Source: Kumtagia sp044326205 | GTDB taxonomy: Bacteria; Pseudomonadota; Alphaproteobacteria; Rhizobiales; Rhizobiaceae | NCBI RefSeq assembly: GCF_044326205.1 | Contig: NZ_JBIRCY010000015.1 | Location: forward strand, 1-64,000 | Direction of reading: 5' to 3' | Length of the DNA: 64,000 nt | Shown: in pieces, positions 7,651 through 17,037 of the stretch | Numbering within the stretch: position 1 is the first letter of the stretch | Layout of the letters: every line of letters begins with the position of its first letter | Translations under genes and position numbers: made by a program | Notes under the pieces: model-generated | Seen by the model: the letters and a program-made list of their open reading frames with translations, nothing else | What the model was told of the DNA's origin: nothing | The model's database searches: none

Positions 7651-9039
7651 CTAGCGGGGATTCCTTGCCGCGCCAAGCGCTTGCGGGCGAGCGACCGGAG
7701 GCAGCTTCGCGGCAGCGGCTGTCTCGGGCCGCGATTTTACGGCAGGGAAACGGGCGGCGAGCCTCAGCCCGATGACGGCAAAGACGAAGAACAGCCAGAC
7801 CGGATCGGCACGACGGAAAAAGAAGCTCTCCAGAAAGGCGTTCAGCGCGGTGAACAGCAGGATCATCATGAACAGGTCGCCGAGCAGCACGTTTTCCCGG
7901 TAGCGGGGAATGCGCAGATAGTCGACGACGGGCGTGATCAGGAATGCCCAGACCGCCACGCCGAGCCCCGGCAGGCCCATCTGGAGCGCGATGTCGAGAT
8001 AGCCATCATGGCCGTGGACGATGGTGCGGATGTCCCAGTCGCGGTCGAAGGGCTGGCTCATCGATTCCAGAAACGGGGTTCCCCAGAAGCTGTCATAGCC
8101 GTAGCCGACCCACGGCCTCTTCATGATCATCTCGCCGGCGAAGTCCCAGAGCGTCGTCCGGCCGGTGAAGGTCATTTCGGGAAAATTCCAGGAAACGAAC
8201 TGTTTCAGCGGATCGATAAAGACAGTGCCGAGCGTGGCGACCGCGGTGCCGGCGATGGCGATCCAGAAAAGGGCGGCGGCGATCGAGCGAACGCCGAAGA
8301 GGCCGGGCGCGGCGACCACGATCATCGCCACCGGCACGAGGCCGGCGGTGGTCTTGGAGCCGGTATTGGCCATGAAGATGAAGGCCGAGACGAACAGGAT
8401 CGCGCCTGACCATTTGCGGCCACGCCGAAAAAGATAGAGCCCACAGAAGGACAGGCAGGCCATGACCGGACCGGCGACGTTCTTGTGCGAGAAGACGCCG
8501 CGCCACAGGCCGGCATGCTGGGGCTCCATCGAGGCCGCCGTATGTCTCGCCACGTCCGGTAAAAGCACCAGGCCGATGTAGCAGATGGCGACGACGGTGA
8601 GACCGGCGACCGACAGCACCGTCGAGAAGGCGTCGGCGTCGCGCGGGATGGCGAGTACGGCGGCTACGACCAATATGCCGATAAGAGTGAACGAGAATGC
8701 CCGCATCGCGGCCGACGGGCTGGTGGCGTCCGCCACCGAAAGCATCGCGAAGCCGATCATCAGCAGGAACGAGAAACTGAACAGCGCCGAGACGACGCGC
8801 GGCGTGGCGAGCCAGCCCAGCGAGAAGATCGAGATTGCTCCCAATGTGCCGAAGCCGAGCTGATTGATCATGTTGGCGCCGAGTTCCGGCTCGTTCCCGC
8901 TGCCAGAGGGAAATGGCTGGAACGAAATCATCAGCATCGTCAGCAAGCCGGTGGCGATGACCGTCGGCAGATGCGCCGAGGACAGCAGCGAGGAAAAGGC
9001 GACCGGGTTAGTTCTTCTCGGGCTGACGGTATTGCTCAT
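7651..9039 (-). CDS. O-antigen ligase/polymerase-family membrane protein (ExoQ-like)
   Basis: A 462-residue integral membrane protein with about ten to twelve hydrophobic segments. A large loop around residues 270-340 carries the O-antigen ligase (Wzy_C) features: T-G-R-T-T-L-W, W-V-G-Y-G-Y-D-S-F-W-G and H-G-H-D-G-Y-L-D, as in ExoQ and WaaL. Such proteins polymerise or ligate lipid-linked oligosaccharide repeat units on the periplasmic face. Its ATG at 9039 lies inside the 3' end of the GT2 gene (stop at 9008), an overlap of 32 bases that implies translational coupling. Neighbours (GT2, flippase, chain-length protein) fit an exopolysaccharide role, but polymerase versus ligase cannot be decided from sequence. 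Confidence 0.85.
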   Translation of the reverse strand: MSNTVSPRRTNPVAFSSLLSSAHLPTVIATGLLTMLMISFQPFPSGSGNEPELGANMINQLGFGTLGAISIFSLGWLATPRVVSALFSFSFLLMIGFAMLSVADATSPSAAMRAFSFTLIGILVVAAVLAIPRDADAFSTVLSVAGLTVVAICYIGLVLLPDVARHTAASMEPQHAGLWRGVFSHKNVAGPVMACLSFCGLYLFRRGRKWSGAILFVSAFIFMANTGSKTTAGLVPVAMIVVAAPGLFGVRSIAAALFWIAIAGTAVATLGTVFIDPLKQFVSWNFPEMTFTGRTTLWDFAGEMIMKRPWVGYGYDSFWGTPFLESMSQPFDRDWDIRTIVHGHDGYLDIALQMGLPGLGVAVWAFLITPVVDYLRIPRYRENVLLGDLFMMILLFTALNAFLESFFFRRADPVWLFFVFAVIGLRLAARFPAVKSRPETAAAAKLPPVARPQALGAARNPR

Positions 9040-10042
9040 TGGCGTATCCGAACTCGGCCATGACGCGTCCGGCAGCAACATACACCGGATAAAGGCCGAC
9101 CGAAGGCGAACCCGTACGAAGCAGGCGAATTGTGCCGCGCAGTGGCGACGCCGCGAGCAGCGCCAGGCTCTTCAGGAGGACTTTGGTATTGGCAAAGGGA
9201 GTCCCGGCGCGCTTCTTCTTCTCGACCAATGTAGAAATGACGCCGTTGCGCAGGCTGCGGGCGCGGATCCAGTCGGCTTCGACGCGCCGCGCAGGCACCG
9301 TTTCGCGCACGATCGCTTCCGCGCACCAGGCAAGCTTGAAGCCGCGCTGCGCGGCCCGGCTGAGGAAATCCGAATCGCCGCCCCCCATGAAGTTGAATTT
9401 CAGGTCGAGGAAGGGGCGCTCCATCGCGTCTAGCACGCTCCGCGAGACCAGGAGATTGCCGGAGGAAAAAAGCCCCGGCACCCTGCCGCTGACGCGGTAG
9501 GGCGGAGCGAACACCGGATGATCCGCCCATTGCTGATGCGACGATTGTGCAAAAACCGGCACTTGCGGCCCACCGACGATATCGGCGCCGAAATTGGCCG
9601 CGGCATCGCACAGGCGCTCCAGCCACTCCGGATCGGCGATCTCGTCGTCGTCGATCACCGCGATGGCCTTGAGATTGGGGAAGCGCTCCAGCGCCGTCTG
9701 CCAGCCGGCATTGTAGGCACAGCAATTGCCGCGCTCATGCGCGATGATGACCATGCCTTCAAGAGAGCCCGACAGGAACCGTGGCGCGGCGGCATCGACA
9801 CCCTGCCGGCCTTCAGCGTCGTTTTCGATGACGACGATGGCGAAGCGGCGGCTGGTGCGTTGCGCGGCAATCGATGCGAGCGTATCGAGAATCTGCTGCG
9901 GCCGGCGGAACGTCGGCACGGTGACCGCGACCTCGACGGCTTCGCAATCGAGATCGGGCGAGATCGCCTCGATCGTTATAGTGGGGGTGTCAGGCAAAGC
10001 CGGTGTTTCCGACGCGGTTTGTGGAGCGGGGTGAGATTGCAT
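9008..10042 (-). CDS. Family 2 glycosyltransferase
   Basis: A 344-residue cytoplasmic GT-A-fold protein. After a short acidic leader it has V-T-V-P-T-F-R-R-P near residue 43, then the metal- and nucleotide-sugar-binding D-D-D-E near residue 130 (A-V-I-D-D-D-E), and a later G-G-D-S-D-F acceptor-side motif of GT2 enzymes. It would transfer a sugar from a nucleotide sugar to a lipid-linked or growing glycan. It is the first gene of the leftward unit GT2-polymerase-proC and overlaps the polymerase start. Confidence 0.88.
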   Translation of the reverse strand: MQSHPAPQTASETPALPDTPTITIEAISPDLDCEAVEVAVTVPTFRRPQQILDTLASIAAQRTSRRFAIVVIENDAEGRQGVDAAAPRFLSGSLEGMVIIAHERGNCCAYNAGWQTALERFPNLKAIAVIDDDEIADPEWLERLCDAAANFGADIVGGPQVPVFAQSSHQQWADHPVFAPPYRVSGRVPGLFSSGNLLVSRSVLDAMERPFLDLKFNFMGGGDSDFLSRAAQRGFKLAWCAEAIVRETVPARRVEADWIRARSLRNGVISTLVEKKKRAGTPFANTKVLLKSLALLAASPLRGTIRLLRTGSPSVGLYPVYVAAGRVMAEFGYANEQYRQPEKN

Positions 10043-10231
10043 CGGCGGTTATAAGGATTCGTTAAACACCTTGGGCGATGTCGGCTACAACCGCTCGCAA
10101 GTAACCGATCATATGCGTGTTTTATCAAAATTTCATCGGCATCAGCTAGCGTGTCGATCAGGAAGCGGGAGCATCCGCAGGTCTGGAATGCATCTTTTGT
10201 TCGCCAAATCAGCGCAGCACAATATCCCTGC

Positions 10232-11170
10232 ATGAACAAGCGTTTCCCGTCCGCAGACCCTACCACATCGGCGGCTCCGGCCGTCGAGGACCCGTCGAGG
10301 GCGGCGATGGTGACGGCGAGCTATGCGCCGGACTTCGAGCGCTGCCGGCTGCTTTGCGAGACCGCTGACAGCCATGTCACTGGAATCGCTCATCATTACA
10401 TCCTCGTGGAAGGCCGCGACGTCGCCCTGTTCCGCCAGTTGGAGACACCGAAACGCACGGTGGTCGATGAGCGCGATCTGCTGCCTAAGTGGCTGAAATG
10501 TTTCGACGATCCACTGAGCGGCTTCAAGCGCCGCATATGGCTCAGTTTTCGCACGCAGCCGCTGCGCGGCTGGCATGTGCAGCAGTTGCGCCGTATCGCG
10601 ATTGCCGCGCATGTCCCTGAAAACGTTCTGGTTTTCTGCGATTCCGACGTGGCTTTCCTGCGCCCTTTCGATTTCTCCGTCTTCCGGCGGGACGGCAGGA
10701 CGCGGCTGTTCCGCCGCGACCATGCGTTGCGCGAGGAGGGCCTCGACGGCCACATCCAGCAGCGAATCTGGTCGACCAATGCCGGTAAGGTACTGGGATT
10801 GCAGGCGAAAAACGATGTCGGCCACGACTACATCACCACGCTGATCGCCTGGGACCGCGAGACGGTTTTGGCGATGTGCAGGCATATCGAGGCGGTCAAT
10901 CATCGCCATTGGGTTGCGGCGATCGGGTCGGCGCGCAAATTCTCCGAATGCCTGATCTACGGCCGCTATGTCGACGAAGTGATTGAAGGCAAAGGGCATT
11001 TCCACGATTCTCGGGAGTTCTGCAACGTCCTCTGGTACGGCACCGCGCTGTCGGACGACGAGTTCCGCGCCTTCGTGGCGGGCATGTCGCCGGAGCAGGT
11101 GGCCATCGGCATGCAATCCTTCATCGGCACGGACGTGTCGCGCATCCGACGCCTTGTTTTGGCTGCATAA
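10232..11170 (+). CDS. DUF6492-type protein, probable glycosyltransferase-like
   Basis: A 312-residue protein from the ATG at 10232. In-frame alternatives are a GTG at 10151 and an ATG at 10307; the conserved part begins only at V-T-A-S-Y-A-P-D-F-E-R-C, so the true start is uncertain. A D-S-D motif (V-F-C-D-S-D-V-A-F) near residue 145 resembles the DxD metal site of glycosyltransferases, and the region N-V-L-W-Y-G is typical of the family. It sits between the GT2 and flippase genes and is divergent from the GT2 gene, so a part in surface-polysaccharide synthesis is likely from context only. Confidence 0.7.
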   Translation: MNKRFPSADPTTSAAPAVEDPSRAAMVTASYAPDFERCRLLCETADSHVTGIAHHYILVEGRDVALFRQLETPKRTVVDERDLLPKWLKCFDDPLSGFKRRIWLSFRTQPLRGWHVQQLRRIAIAAHVPENVLVFCDSDVAFLRPFDFSVFRRDGRTRLFRRDHALREEGLDGHIQQRIWSTNAGKVLGLQAKNDVGHDYITTLIAWDRETVLAMCRHIEAVNHRHWVAAIGSARKFSECLIYGRYVDEVIEGKGHFHDSREFCNVLWYGTALSDDEFRAFVAGMSPEQVAIGMQSFIGTDVSRIRRLVLAA

Positions 11171-11406
11171 TTTCCCGAAATCCAATGCGGACCGATCTCG
11201 TGTCATGCTTGGAAAATGAAGCGATATCATCGGGTTGCCGAAGAGCGACCGGAGTACGCTGCGTTACGGCATGACATTGACCCCTCGGAAGCATGACAAA
11301 ACAGCTTTTGAGCCGCGTTTCAGCTGCCTTCGCCTGCCGGAAGGCCTCCTTGGCGCCGATGCGCCGACGTGCCGTGGCCGGTTCCGGGTTGCAAAAAGAA
11401 TATCGC
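11171..11406. other. Convergent intergenic gap
   Basis: About 236 bases between the DUF6492 and flippase stop codons. A short rightward frame from 11293 exists but reads on into the antisense of the flippase and has no family resemblance. No terminator with a T-run was found. Confidence 0.4.
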
Positions 11407-12702
11407 TCAGATCTTCTTCGCCCGCATGCGCAGTGCCGAATAGGTGAGGGCGGCCGATGTCAGGTACAGGATCGCGAACATAGGGTTCAGCGACCAGATC
11501 AGCTCGGCGGCCTCCGTCGTATGTTCAAGCAGGATGACGAGCAGGATGGCCTTGGCGGCTGCCAGCAGGGCAAGGTTGATGGCGCGCACCCCCGTCTGGC
11601 CGCGGGCGAAAAGCAGTTCGGCCTGGTATTCGACGAGATTGCGCGCGCCGGGGATCGCCAGCGCCAGGATGACCAGCCCGGCGGCCTGGGCGATGTTGCG
11701 GCCGAGCGCGTTGGGGAAGAAATACAGCACCAGCGCCAGCGCGCAGAGCGCCGCGGTCGAGACGGCGAAGACGCCCAGCTCGATGCCGGCGCGCAGTCTC
11801 AGGCTGGACAGCATGGCGGGAGAGCGCATCATGCGCTGCACCAGCATCATCGTGAAGGTGCGGATCGGGATGGCGGTCAGGTCGACCAGCCGCATGATGA
11901 CGGCATAGATGCCGGCGAGATGCGCGCCGCCGATGGCCAGGACGACGAGTTTGTCGAACTCCATCTGCAGGTAGAACAGTATCTCCGCGCCGGCGACGTA
12001 GAGCGAATCGGCAAGGCGTCGCCAATAAAGTCTTGGCCGGAATTTGATCCGCTGGCGCGGGTAGAAGATGCCGAACGCGATCAGGAAGACGGCGGCGTTG
12101 GCGGCGAGGTAATAAAGCGCCCAGTTGGCCAGCGAGACGTCTGCCTGCAGCATGAAGACGCCAGCTGCGAGCGCGCGCATGGCGGTGCCGAGGATGGTGA
12201 GCAGCGAGGCCTTGCCGAACCGGCCGAGGCCGTTGTTGACGATGATTGCCAGTTCGACCGGCCGCCACAGCAGCGCCTCCGCGGCAATCACCATCGCGAA
12301 CACTTTGAGCGGCAGCAGGCCGTCGAAGAACAGCGCGAAGGTCAGCAACGACGCCAGCGCCAGCACTGGCAGCGACAGCGCCGAAAGCAGGATGAAGCCG
12401 CCGGTGAAGGTTCCGATCAGCCGGGGCCGGATGGTGGCGACGCGATAAAGCGCCGAGATGAAGCCGAAGCCGAGGATGCGCGACAACATGACGCCGGCGG
12501 CCGAAGCGGTGGCGAACACGCCGAAATCGGCCAGCGACAGCGTGTTGGCGAGGAAGATGAAATAGGCGAGCGAGAAGACCAGCCGCCCGCCGGCGCCGCT
12601 GACCGCCGCCATATAGTCGCGCAGCAGGCCGCGACGCTCGGAAAGGAGCGCTACCAGCCGCGAAAGCGGGCGCTTTCGCGAGGTATCGGCAGGGTCGGCC
12701 AT
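11407..12702 (-). CDS. Wzx/ExoT-type polysaccharide flippase
   Basis: A 431-residue membrane protein with about twelve hydrophobic segments, the length and layout of the MOP exporter superfamily (Polysacc_synt/MviN). The first segments (R-L-V-F-S-L-A-Y-F-I-F-L-A-N-T-L-S with G-V-F-A-T-A) match the N-terminal signature of Wzx-type translocases. It would move the lipid-linked repeat unit across the inner membrane for the polymerase encoded at 7651. It is divergent from the chain-length gene at 12896, with about 190 bases between them for both promoters. Confidence 0.85.
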   Translation of the reverse strand: MADPADTSRKRPLSRLVALLSERRGLLRDYMAAVSGAGGRLVFSLAYFIFLANTLSLADFGVFATASAAGVMLSRILGFGFISALYRVATIRPRLIGTFTGGFILLSALSLPVLALASLLTFALFFDGLLPLKVFAMVIAAEALLWRPVELAIIVNNGLGRFGKASLLTILGTAMRALAAGVFMLQADVSLANWALYYLAANAAVFLIAFGIFYPRQRIKFRPRLYWRRLADSLYVAGAEILFYLQMEFDKLVVLAIGGAHLAGIYAVIMRLVDLTAIPIRTFTMMLVQRMMRSPAMLSSLRLRAGIELGVFAVSTAALCALALVLYFFPNALGRNIAQAAGLVILALAIPGARNLVEYQAELLFARGQTGVRAINLALLAAAKAILLVILLEHTTEAAELIWSLNPMFAILYLTSAALTYSALRMRAKKI

Positions 12703-12895
12703 GATGCCGACACTAATCTGGAATGATTAATTCGCCGTTCCGGGCGGCATCGCAACAGCAATCCAAAGTTGCATAAATTCAACCAGATCGCCATTGACGG
12801 TTGTTCGGAATTAACCTTTTGTTTCCCATGTCGGTTTAGGGTGCCTTAACGGATCGATCCTTGCCGGCAGGCCAAGCGGAATAAGCGCGCATTTC

Positions 12896-15800
12896 ATGCT
12901 GCAACCCGACGACAATGATGCCTTGGAGCGTGAGCGGTCCCTGCTGTCGCTGGGAGATGCGTTGCGCGATGAACCAGCGCCGGAACCGTCTCGGCTCGCC
13001 AGGGCGATCGCCGAAGTGCGTTCGGAGAAGGATGCCGGCATACAGCCATCCAGGGACGCCGCCGCGCGGCATCGCCTTGCGCGGTCGCGCAGGAGCGTCC
13101 GCGAGACGCCGCTGCTCAATGCCCTCCGCCATGCGCCGGAAGCGTCGGTAGCCGAGAGCCAGCCCGAGCCGGAACCTGTGCCGCAGCCGGCGAAAGCCAG
13201 GGAAAATCTCGTCGCGGCGGCTATGCCCGACATGGTTGACGAACCGGATTTCCCGTCAACCGAAGAGGCCGCCGAGCGTCGCTATGAGGAGCCTGTCCGG
13301 TCGCGAGAGACGCGCCGGGAAGAGGCCGCCACATCGATGTGGGAAGAGCCCGCGCCGCAGCGCCGTCCAGCCTATCGCGAACCGCCTGCGCCATCGGTCG
13401 AAGAGGTCGCCGAGCGCCGTTATGAAGAGCTTGCCCGGTCGCTGGAGACTCGCCGGGAAGAGGCCGCTGCATCCACGTGGGAAGAGCCTGCGCCGCGGCA
13501 ACGTCCGGCCTATCGCGAACCGCCCGCCCCATCGGACGAAGAGATCAAGACAGCCGAGCGCCGCGCCGACGGGCCTGAACCACCGCAGCCGCCACGCCAG
13601 GAAGAGCCCGTCGGATCGATGTGGGACGAACCCGTGCCGCAGAGCAGCCCTGTCTATCGCGAACCCGCCTACCGTGAACCGGTTGCTCAGGCCGCCGCGC
13701 CCGGTGACACTGGCGGGCTGTGGAATCCGCTGATCGATCCCGGCACGGTGGTCGCCGGCATCATCCGCTCGAAATGGATCATCGTGGCGACCACGATCGC
13801 CGGCGCTCTGCTCGGTGTCCTCATAGCGTTGAACACGCCGAAGAAATTCGAGGCGTCGACGGAACTGCTGGCCGATCCGCGCGACCTCAATCTCGTCGAC
13901 CGCGAACTGACGCAATCCGGCATTTCCAACGAGGCGACACTCGCCATCGTCGAGAACCAGGTCCGTATCCTTACCTCCGGCACCGTCATCTCCAAGGTTG
14001 TCAATCAGCTCCACCTTGCCGATGATCCGGAATTCAACGGCCAGGGACCGGCTTCCGGCCTCAAGGGCATGCTGTCGCCAATCCTTTCTGTGTTCCGCGC
14101 CAAGGATGGCGAAGACGACCCGAACCGCCGCTACGCGCTGGCAGCCATGAATCTCGGGCGGGCGCTGTCGGTCGAGCGCGGCGGCAAGACCTTTGTCATC
14201 GTCGTCAGCGCGACGGCGAACAGCGCCGACAAATCGGCGTTGATCGCCAACACCATGGCCGACGTGTTCCTGCAGAGCTACGGCCAGTTGCAGTCGGATA
14301 CGGCGGGCAGGGCGGCGACCGAGCTGTCCTCGAAACTCGACGAGTTGCGCAAGGGCGTCGAGGCGGCGGAGCGCAAGGTCGAGACCTTCCGGTCCGAGAA
14401 CGATCTCGTGGACGCCCAGGGGCGGCTGATCTCCGACGACGAAATCCTGAAGCTCAACGAACAGCTCTCCATAGCGCGGGCACGCACGCTGGAACTCAAC
14501 GCCCGGGCCGCCTCGACGAGAAGTGTCAGCACCGACGCGGTGCTGGCGGGCTCGCTGCCGGAGGAATTGGCGTCGCCGTCCATGCAGGAACTGCGCGCCC
14601 AGTATTCGGCGCTGAGGGGCGAGGCGGACCGGCTGGCGGTGCGGCTCGGGCCGAGGCATCCGCAGCGCCTGGCGCTGGAATCGCAGCTCAGCGGCGCGCG
14701 CGGGCTGATCGATGCTGAACTGAGGCGGATCGTTTCGTCCATCCAAACCGATCTCAAGCGGGCGGTGCAACTGGAACAGGAATTGTCCTCGCGCCTGGCG
14801 CAGCTCAAGGCCAGGCAGGCCAGTCTCAGCGACAAGCTGGTCTCGCTGCGCGAACTGGAGCGCGACGCGACGGCGAAGCGCGCGGTGTATGAAGCCTATC
14901 TGCTGCGCGCCCGCGAGACCGGCGAACAGCAGGGCATCAACAGCGCCAACATCAGCGTCATCTCGAAGGCCTATCCGCCGCTCGAATCGGAACCGCCGTC
15001 GCGCAGCCAGATAGCACTTGCCGGCATGCTGCTTGGACTGATGGCCGGCATCGGCATTGGCGGCGTGCGTGGCACGATGGACAGCCTGCGCGACAGGGCG
15101 GGTGGAAAACCGCCAAAGCTTGCCTGGCGCCTGCGTCGCCGGCCGGTGGCGACCATGTTCGGCCAGGACAACGGCATGGCGGACGCCGATGACGCAATTG
15201 CCGAAACCGCTGCCGAAGGCCCGGCGGAAAACCATGCGGAGCAGGGGTCCGAACCCGCGCCGAGCGCATCCCATTCCCAATTCGCCTATTCGTCCGAACC
15301 CCCGAAGGACACCTCCATGCAGCATCCGTTCGCCATGCAGCCGCCGCCGTTCGATCCGAACCAGCCGCAGCCTCCTGCCGGCTATACCTATGCCGCGCCC
15401 GGCCAGGCGCAGCAGCCGATGCCGCAGGCTGCCTATCCCCAGCAGCCGGCGCAGCCCGCCAGCTATACGCCGCAGCAGCAGCCCAGCTACGCGCCGCCCC
15501 AGCCGGTGCAGCCAGCCGCCTATGCCCAGCAGCCTGTACCGCCAGCGGGTTACCCACCGCAGCAACCTTCCAACTACGCGCCGCAGCAGCCGATGCCGCA
15601 GGCAGCTTATGCGCAGCCCTATTATCCGCCCTATCCGCAGCAGCAGCCGCAACCGATCCAGCAGACGCAGCCCGGCTATGCGCAGCCTTATGGCTATGCC
15701 CAGCCGGCGCCGCCTCAGCAGCATCCCTATGCGCAGCCGGCGCAGGGCTATTGGCAGCCGCAGCCGTTTCCGCCCGCGCCGCAGCCCTATGTGCAGCCAA

Positions 15801-16003
15801 TGCCGGCGTACCCGCAGGGCTACGCCCCCCAGCAGCAGATGCCGCCGCAGCAACCGGTGAATCCTCAGCCACAGCGGCCAATCGCCCAGAGCCTGCAGCC
15901 GACCGAGGAAACGCCGATCGAGGAGATCCGCGCCAGCCTGCGCGAGTTCCGCGACGCCATCCGCGATCTGGCAGAGTCCCGTTCGCGCCGCCGCTATTTC
16001 TGA
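12896..16003 (+). CDS. Wzz/Wzc-type polysaccharide co-polymerase without kinase domain
   Basis: A 1035-residue protein, far longer than usual. Residues 1-275 are charged, Pro/Glu/Arg-rich and include tandem repeats. The Wzz domain follows: first membrane segment about 293-312 (W-I-I-V-A-T-T-I-A-G-A-L-L-G-V), a long periplasmic coiled-coil part with the ExoP/GumC-like G-P-R-H-P motif (residue 586 region), and a second membrane segment about 705-726 preceded by P-P-S-R-S-Q. In ExoP and Wzc a tyrosine-kinase domain with Walker motifs comes next; here there is none. Instead about 300 residues rich in Pro, Gln, Tyr and Ala lead to a short helical end (E-I-R-A-S-L-R-E-F). It should set chain length together with the nearby polymerase and flippase; the tail is probably disordered and cytoplasmic. 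Confidence 0.85.
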   Translation: MLQPDDNDALERERSLLSLGDALRDEPAPEPSRLARAIAEVRSEKDAGIQPSRDAAARHRLARSRRSVRETPLLNALRHAPEASVAESQPEPEPVPQPAKARENLVAAAMPDMVDEPDFPSTEEAAERRYEEPVRSRETRREEAATSMWEEPAPQRRPAYREPPAPSVEEVAERRYEELARSLETRREEAAASTWEEPAPRQRPAYREPPAPSDEEIKTAERRADGPEPPQPPRQEEPVGSMWDEPVPQSSPVYREPAYREPVAQAAAPGDTGGLWNPLIDPGTVVAGIIRSKWIIVATTIAGALLGVLIALNTPKKFEASTELLADPRDLNLVDRELTQSGISNEATLAIVENQVRILTSGTVISKVVNQLHLADDPEFNGQGPASGLKGMLSPILSVFRAKDGEDDPNRRYALAAMNLGRALSVERGGKTFVIVVSATANSADKSALIANTMADVFLQSYGQLQSDTAGRAATELSSKLDELRKGVEAAERKVETFRSENDLVDAQGRLISDDEILKLNEQLSIARARTLELNARAASTRSVSTDAVLAGSLPEELASPSMQELRAQYSALRGEADRLAVRLGPRHPQRLALESQLSGARGLIDAELRRIVSSIQTDLKRAVQLEQELSSRLAQLKARQASLSDKLVSLRELERDATAKRAVYEAYLLRARETGEQQGINSANISVISKAYPPLESEPPSRSQIALAGMLLGLMAGIGIGGVRGTMDSLRDRAGGKPPKLAWRLRRRPVATMFGQDNGMADADDAIAETAAEGPAENHAEQGSEPAPSASHSQFAYSSEPPKDTSMQHPFAMQPPPFDPNQPQPPAGYTYAAPGQAQQPMPQAAYPQQPAQPASYTPQQQPSYAPPQPVQPAAYAQQPVPPAGYPPQQPSNYAPQQPMPQAAYAQPYYPPYPQQQPQPIQQTQPGYAQPYGYAQPAPPQQHPYAQPAQGYWQPQPFPPAPQPYVQPMPAYPQGYAPQQQMPPQQPVNPQPQRPIAQSLQPTEETPIEEIRASLREFRDAIRDLAESRSRRRYF
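13262..13537 (+). repeat. Two tandem 138-bp (46-codon) repeats inside the co-polymerase gene
   Basis: Unit 1 (13262-13399) and unit 2 (13400-13537) encode nearly the same 46 residues, beginning E-E-A/V-A-E-R-R-Y-E-E and ending A-Y-R-E-P-P-A-P-S. A third, partial copy follows (S-M-W-D-E-P-V-P and two Y-R-E-P motifs, to about 13690). The in-frame unit length keeps the reading frame if copies are gained or lost. Confidence 0.8.
15316..15890 (+). repeat. Pro/Gln/Tyr-rich low-complexity coding tract
   Basis: The C-terminal tail of the co-polymerase (about residues 808-1000) is built of degenerate Y-A-Q/P-Q-Q-P and P-x-A-A-Y units, encoded by recurring cagccg/cagcag/tatgcg codons. It resembles proline-rich cytoplasmic tails that recruit partners, but no specific binding motif is identified. 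Confidence 0.7.
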
Positions 16004-16137
16004 GTGTTCGTTCGTACCCTTCGAAACCGAAATCGGCTGCCGTGACGGGTTTGCGGCAGCGTGCGACGCTCTGGCGGGATTGCGCCTCCGAATTTTGATG
16101 ACTATGCCGACCCGACACGCATGCCGGGGAGCAAATC

Positions 16138-17037
16138 ATGGCTGACATCATCGACGGCAAGGCCGTGGCGGAGGACGTGGTCGCGAAAGTGAAAAACCTT
16201 GCGGCCGCGCTGAAGGCCGACAAGGGCATCCTGCCGGGGCTGGCGGTCGTGATCGTCGGCGAGGATCCGGCCAGCCAGGTCTATGTCGCTTCCAAGGGCA
16301 AGAAGGCCAAGGAGTGCGGTTTTCACTCGGTGCAGCACACGCTGCCGGCCGAGACCGGCGAGGCCGAGCTGGTCAAACTCATCGAGACGCTGAACGCCGA
16401 CCCGGCGATCCACGGCATTCTCGTGCAACTGCCCCTGCCGGGGCATATCGATTCCGGCCGCATCATCCAGACGATCTCGCCGGACAAGGACGTCGACGGC
16501 TTTCATTTCATCAATGTCGGCAAGCTCGGCACCGGCGAGTTGGAGACGGCCTTCGTTCCCTGCACGCCGGCCGGCTCGATGCTGCTGATCGAGCGGGTGC
16601 GCGGCAAGGATCTGTCCGGGCTCAATGCCGTGGTGGTCGGCCGCTCCAACATCGTCGGCAAGCCGATGGCCAATCTGCTGCTTGCCGCCAACTGCACGGT
16701 GACCATCGCCCACAGCCGCACCAAGGACCTCCCCGCGCTGGCGCGCACCGCCGACATCCTGGTCGCCGCGGTCGGCCGGCCCGAGATGATCACGGGCGAT
16801 TGGGTAAAACCCGGCGCCACGGTGATCGATGTCGGCATCAACCGCATACCGGCGCCCGACAAGGGCGAGGGCAAGAGCCGCTTGGTCGGCGACGTCGCCT
16901 ATGCCGAGGCAGCGAAGAATGCCGGCGCCATCACGCCGGTGCCTGGCGGAGTAGGCCCGATGACGATCGCGCTGCTGATGGCCAACACCCTGGTTTCGGC
17001 GTATCTGCGCGCGGGGCTGGAGAGGCCGACATTTTAA
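16138..17037 (+). CDS. folD: Bifunctional methylene-tetrahydrofolate dehydrogenase/cyclohydrolase
   Basis: A 299-residue cytoplasmic enzyme that interconverts 5,10-methylene-THF, methenyl-THF and 10-formyl-THF. Motifs are standard: Y-V-A-S-K-G-K-K with the catalytic Lys near residue 56, Q-L-P-L-P near 102, the NADP-binding G-R-S-N-I-V-G-K-P near 172, and P-V-P-G-G-V-G-P-M-T near 268. GGGGAG precedes the ATG at a good distance. Its stop is followed at once by a period-7 inverted repeat that could end transcription. Confidence 0.97.
   Translation: MADIIDGKAVAEDVVAKVKNLAAALKADKGILPGLAVVIVGEDPASQVYVASKGKKAKECGFHSVQHTLPAETGEAELVKLIETLNADPAIHGILVQLPLPGHIDSGRIIQTISPDKDVDGFHFINVGKLGTGELETAFVPCTPAGSMLLIERVRGKDLSGLNAVVVGRSNIVGKPMANLLLAANCTVTIAHSRTKDLPALARTADILVAAVGRPEMITGDWVKPGATVIDVGINRIPAPDKGEGKSRLVGDVAYAEAAKNAGAITPVPGGVGPMTIALLMANTLVSAYLRAGLERPTF

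Noticed and set aside
11293..12726. A 477-codon rightward frame opposite the flippase
   Set aside because: It is a shadow rich in Gln, Arg, Asp and Gly; the flippase on the other strand has clear membrane segments.
13256..15853. An 865-codon open frame on the minus strand opposite the co-polymerase gene
   Set aside because: Its translation is almost only Arg, Leu, Gly and His, mirrors the low-complexity plus-strand gene, and has no domain. It is a GC-rich shadow.
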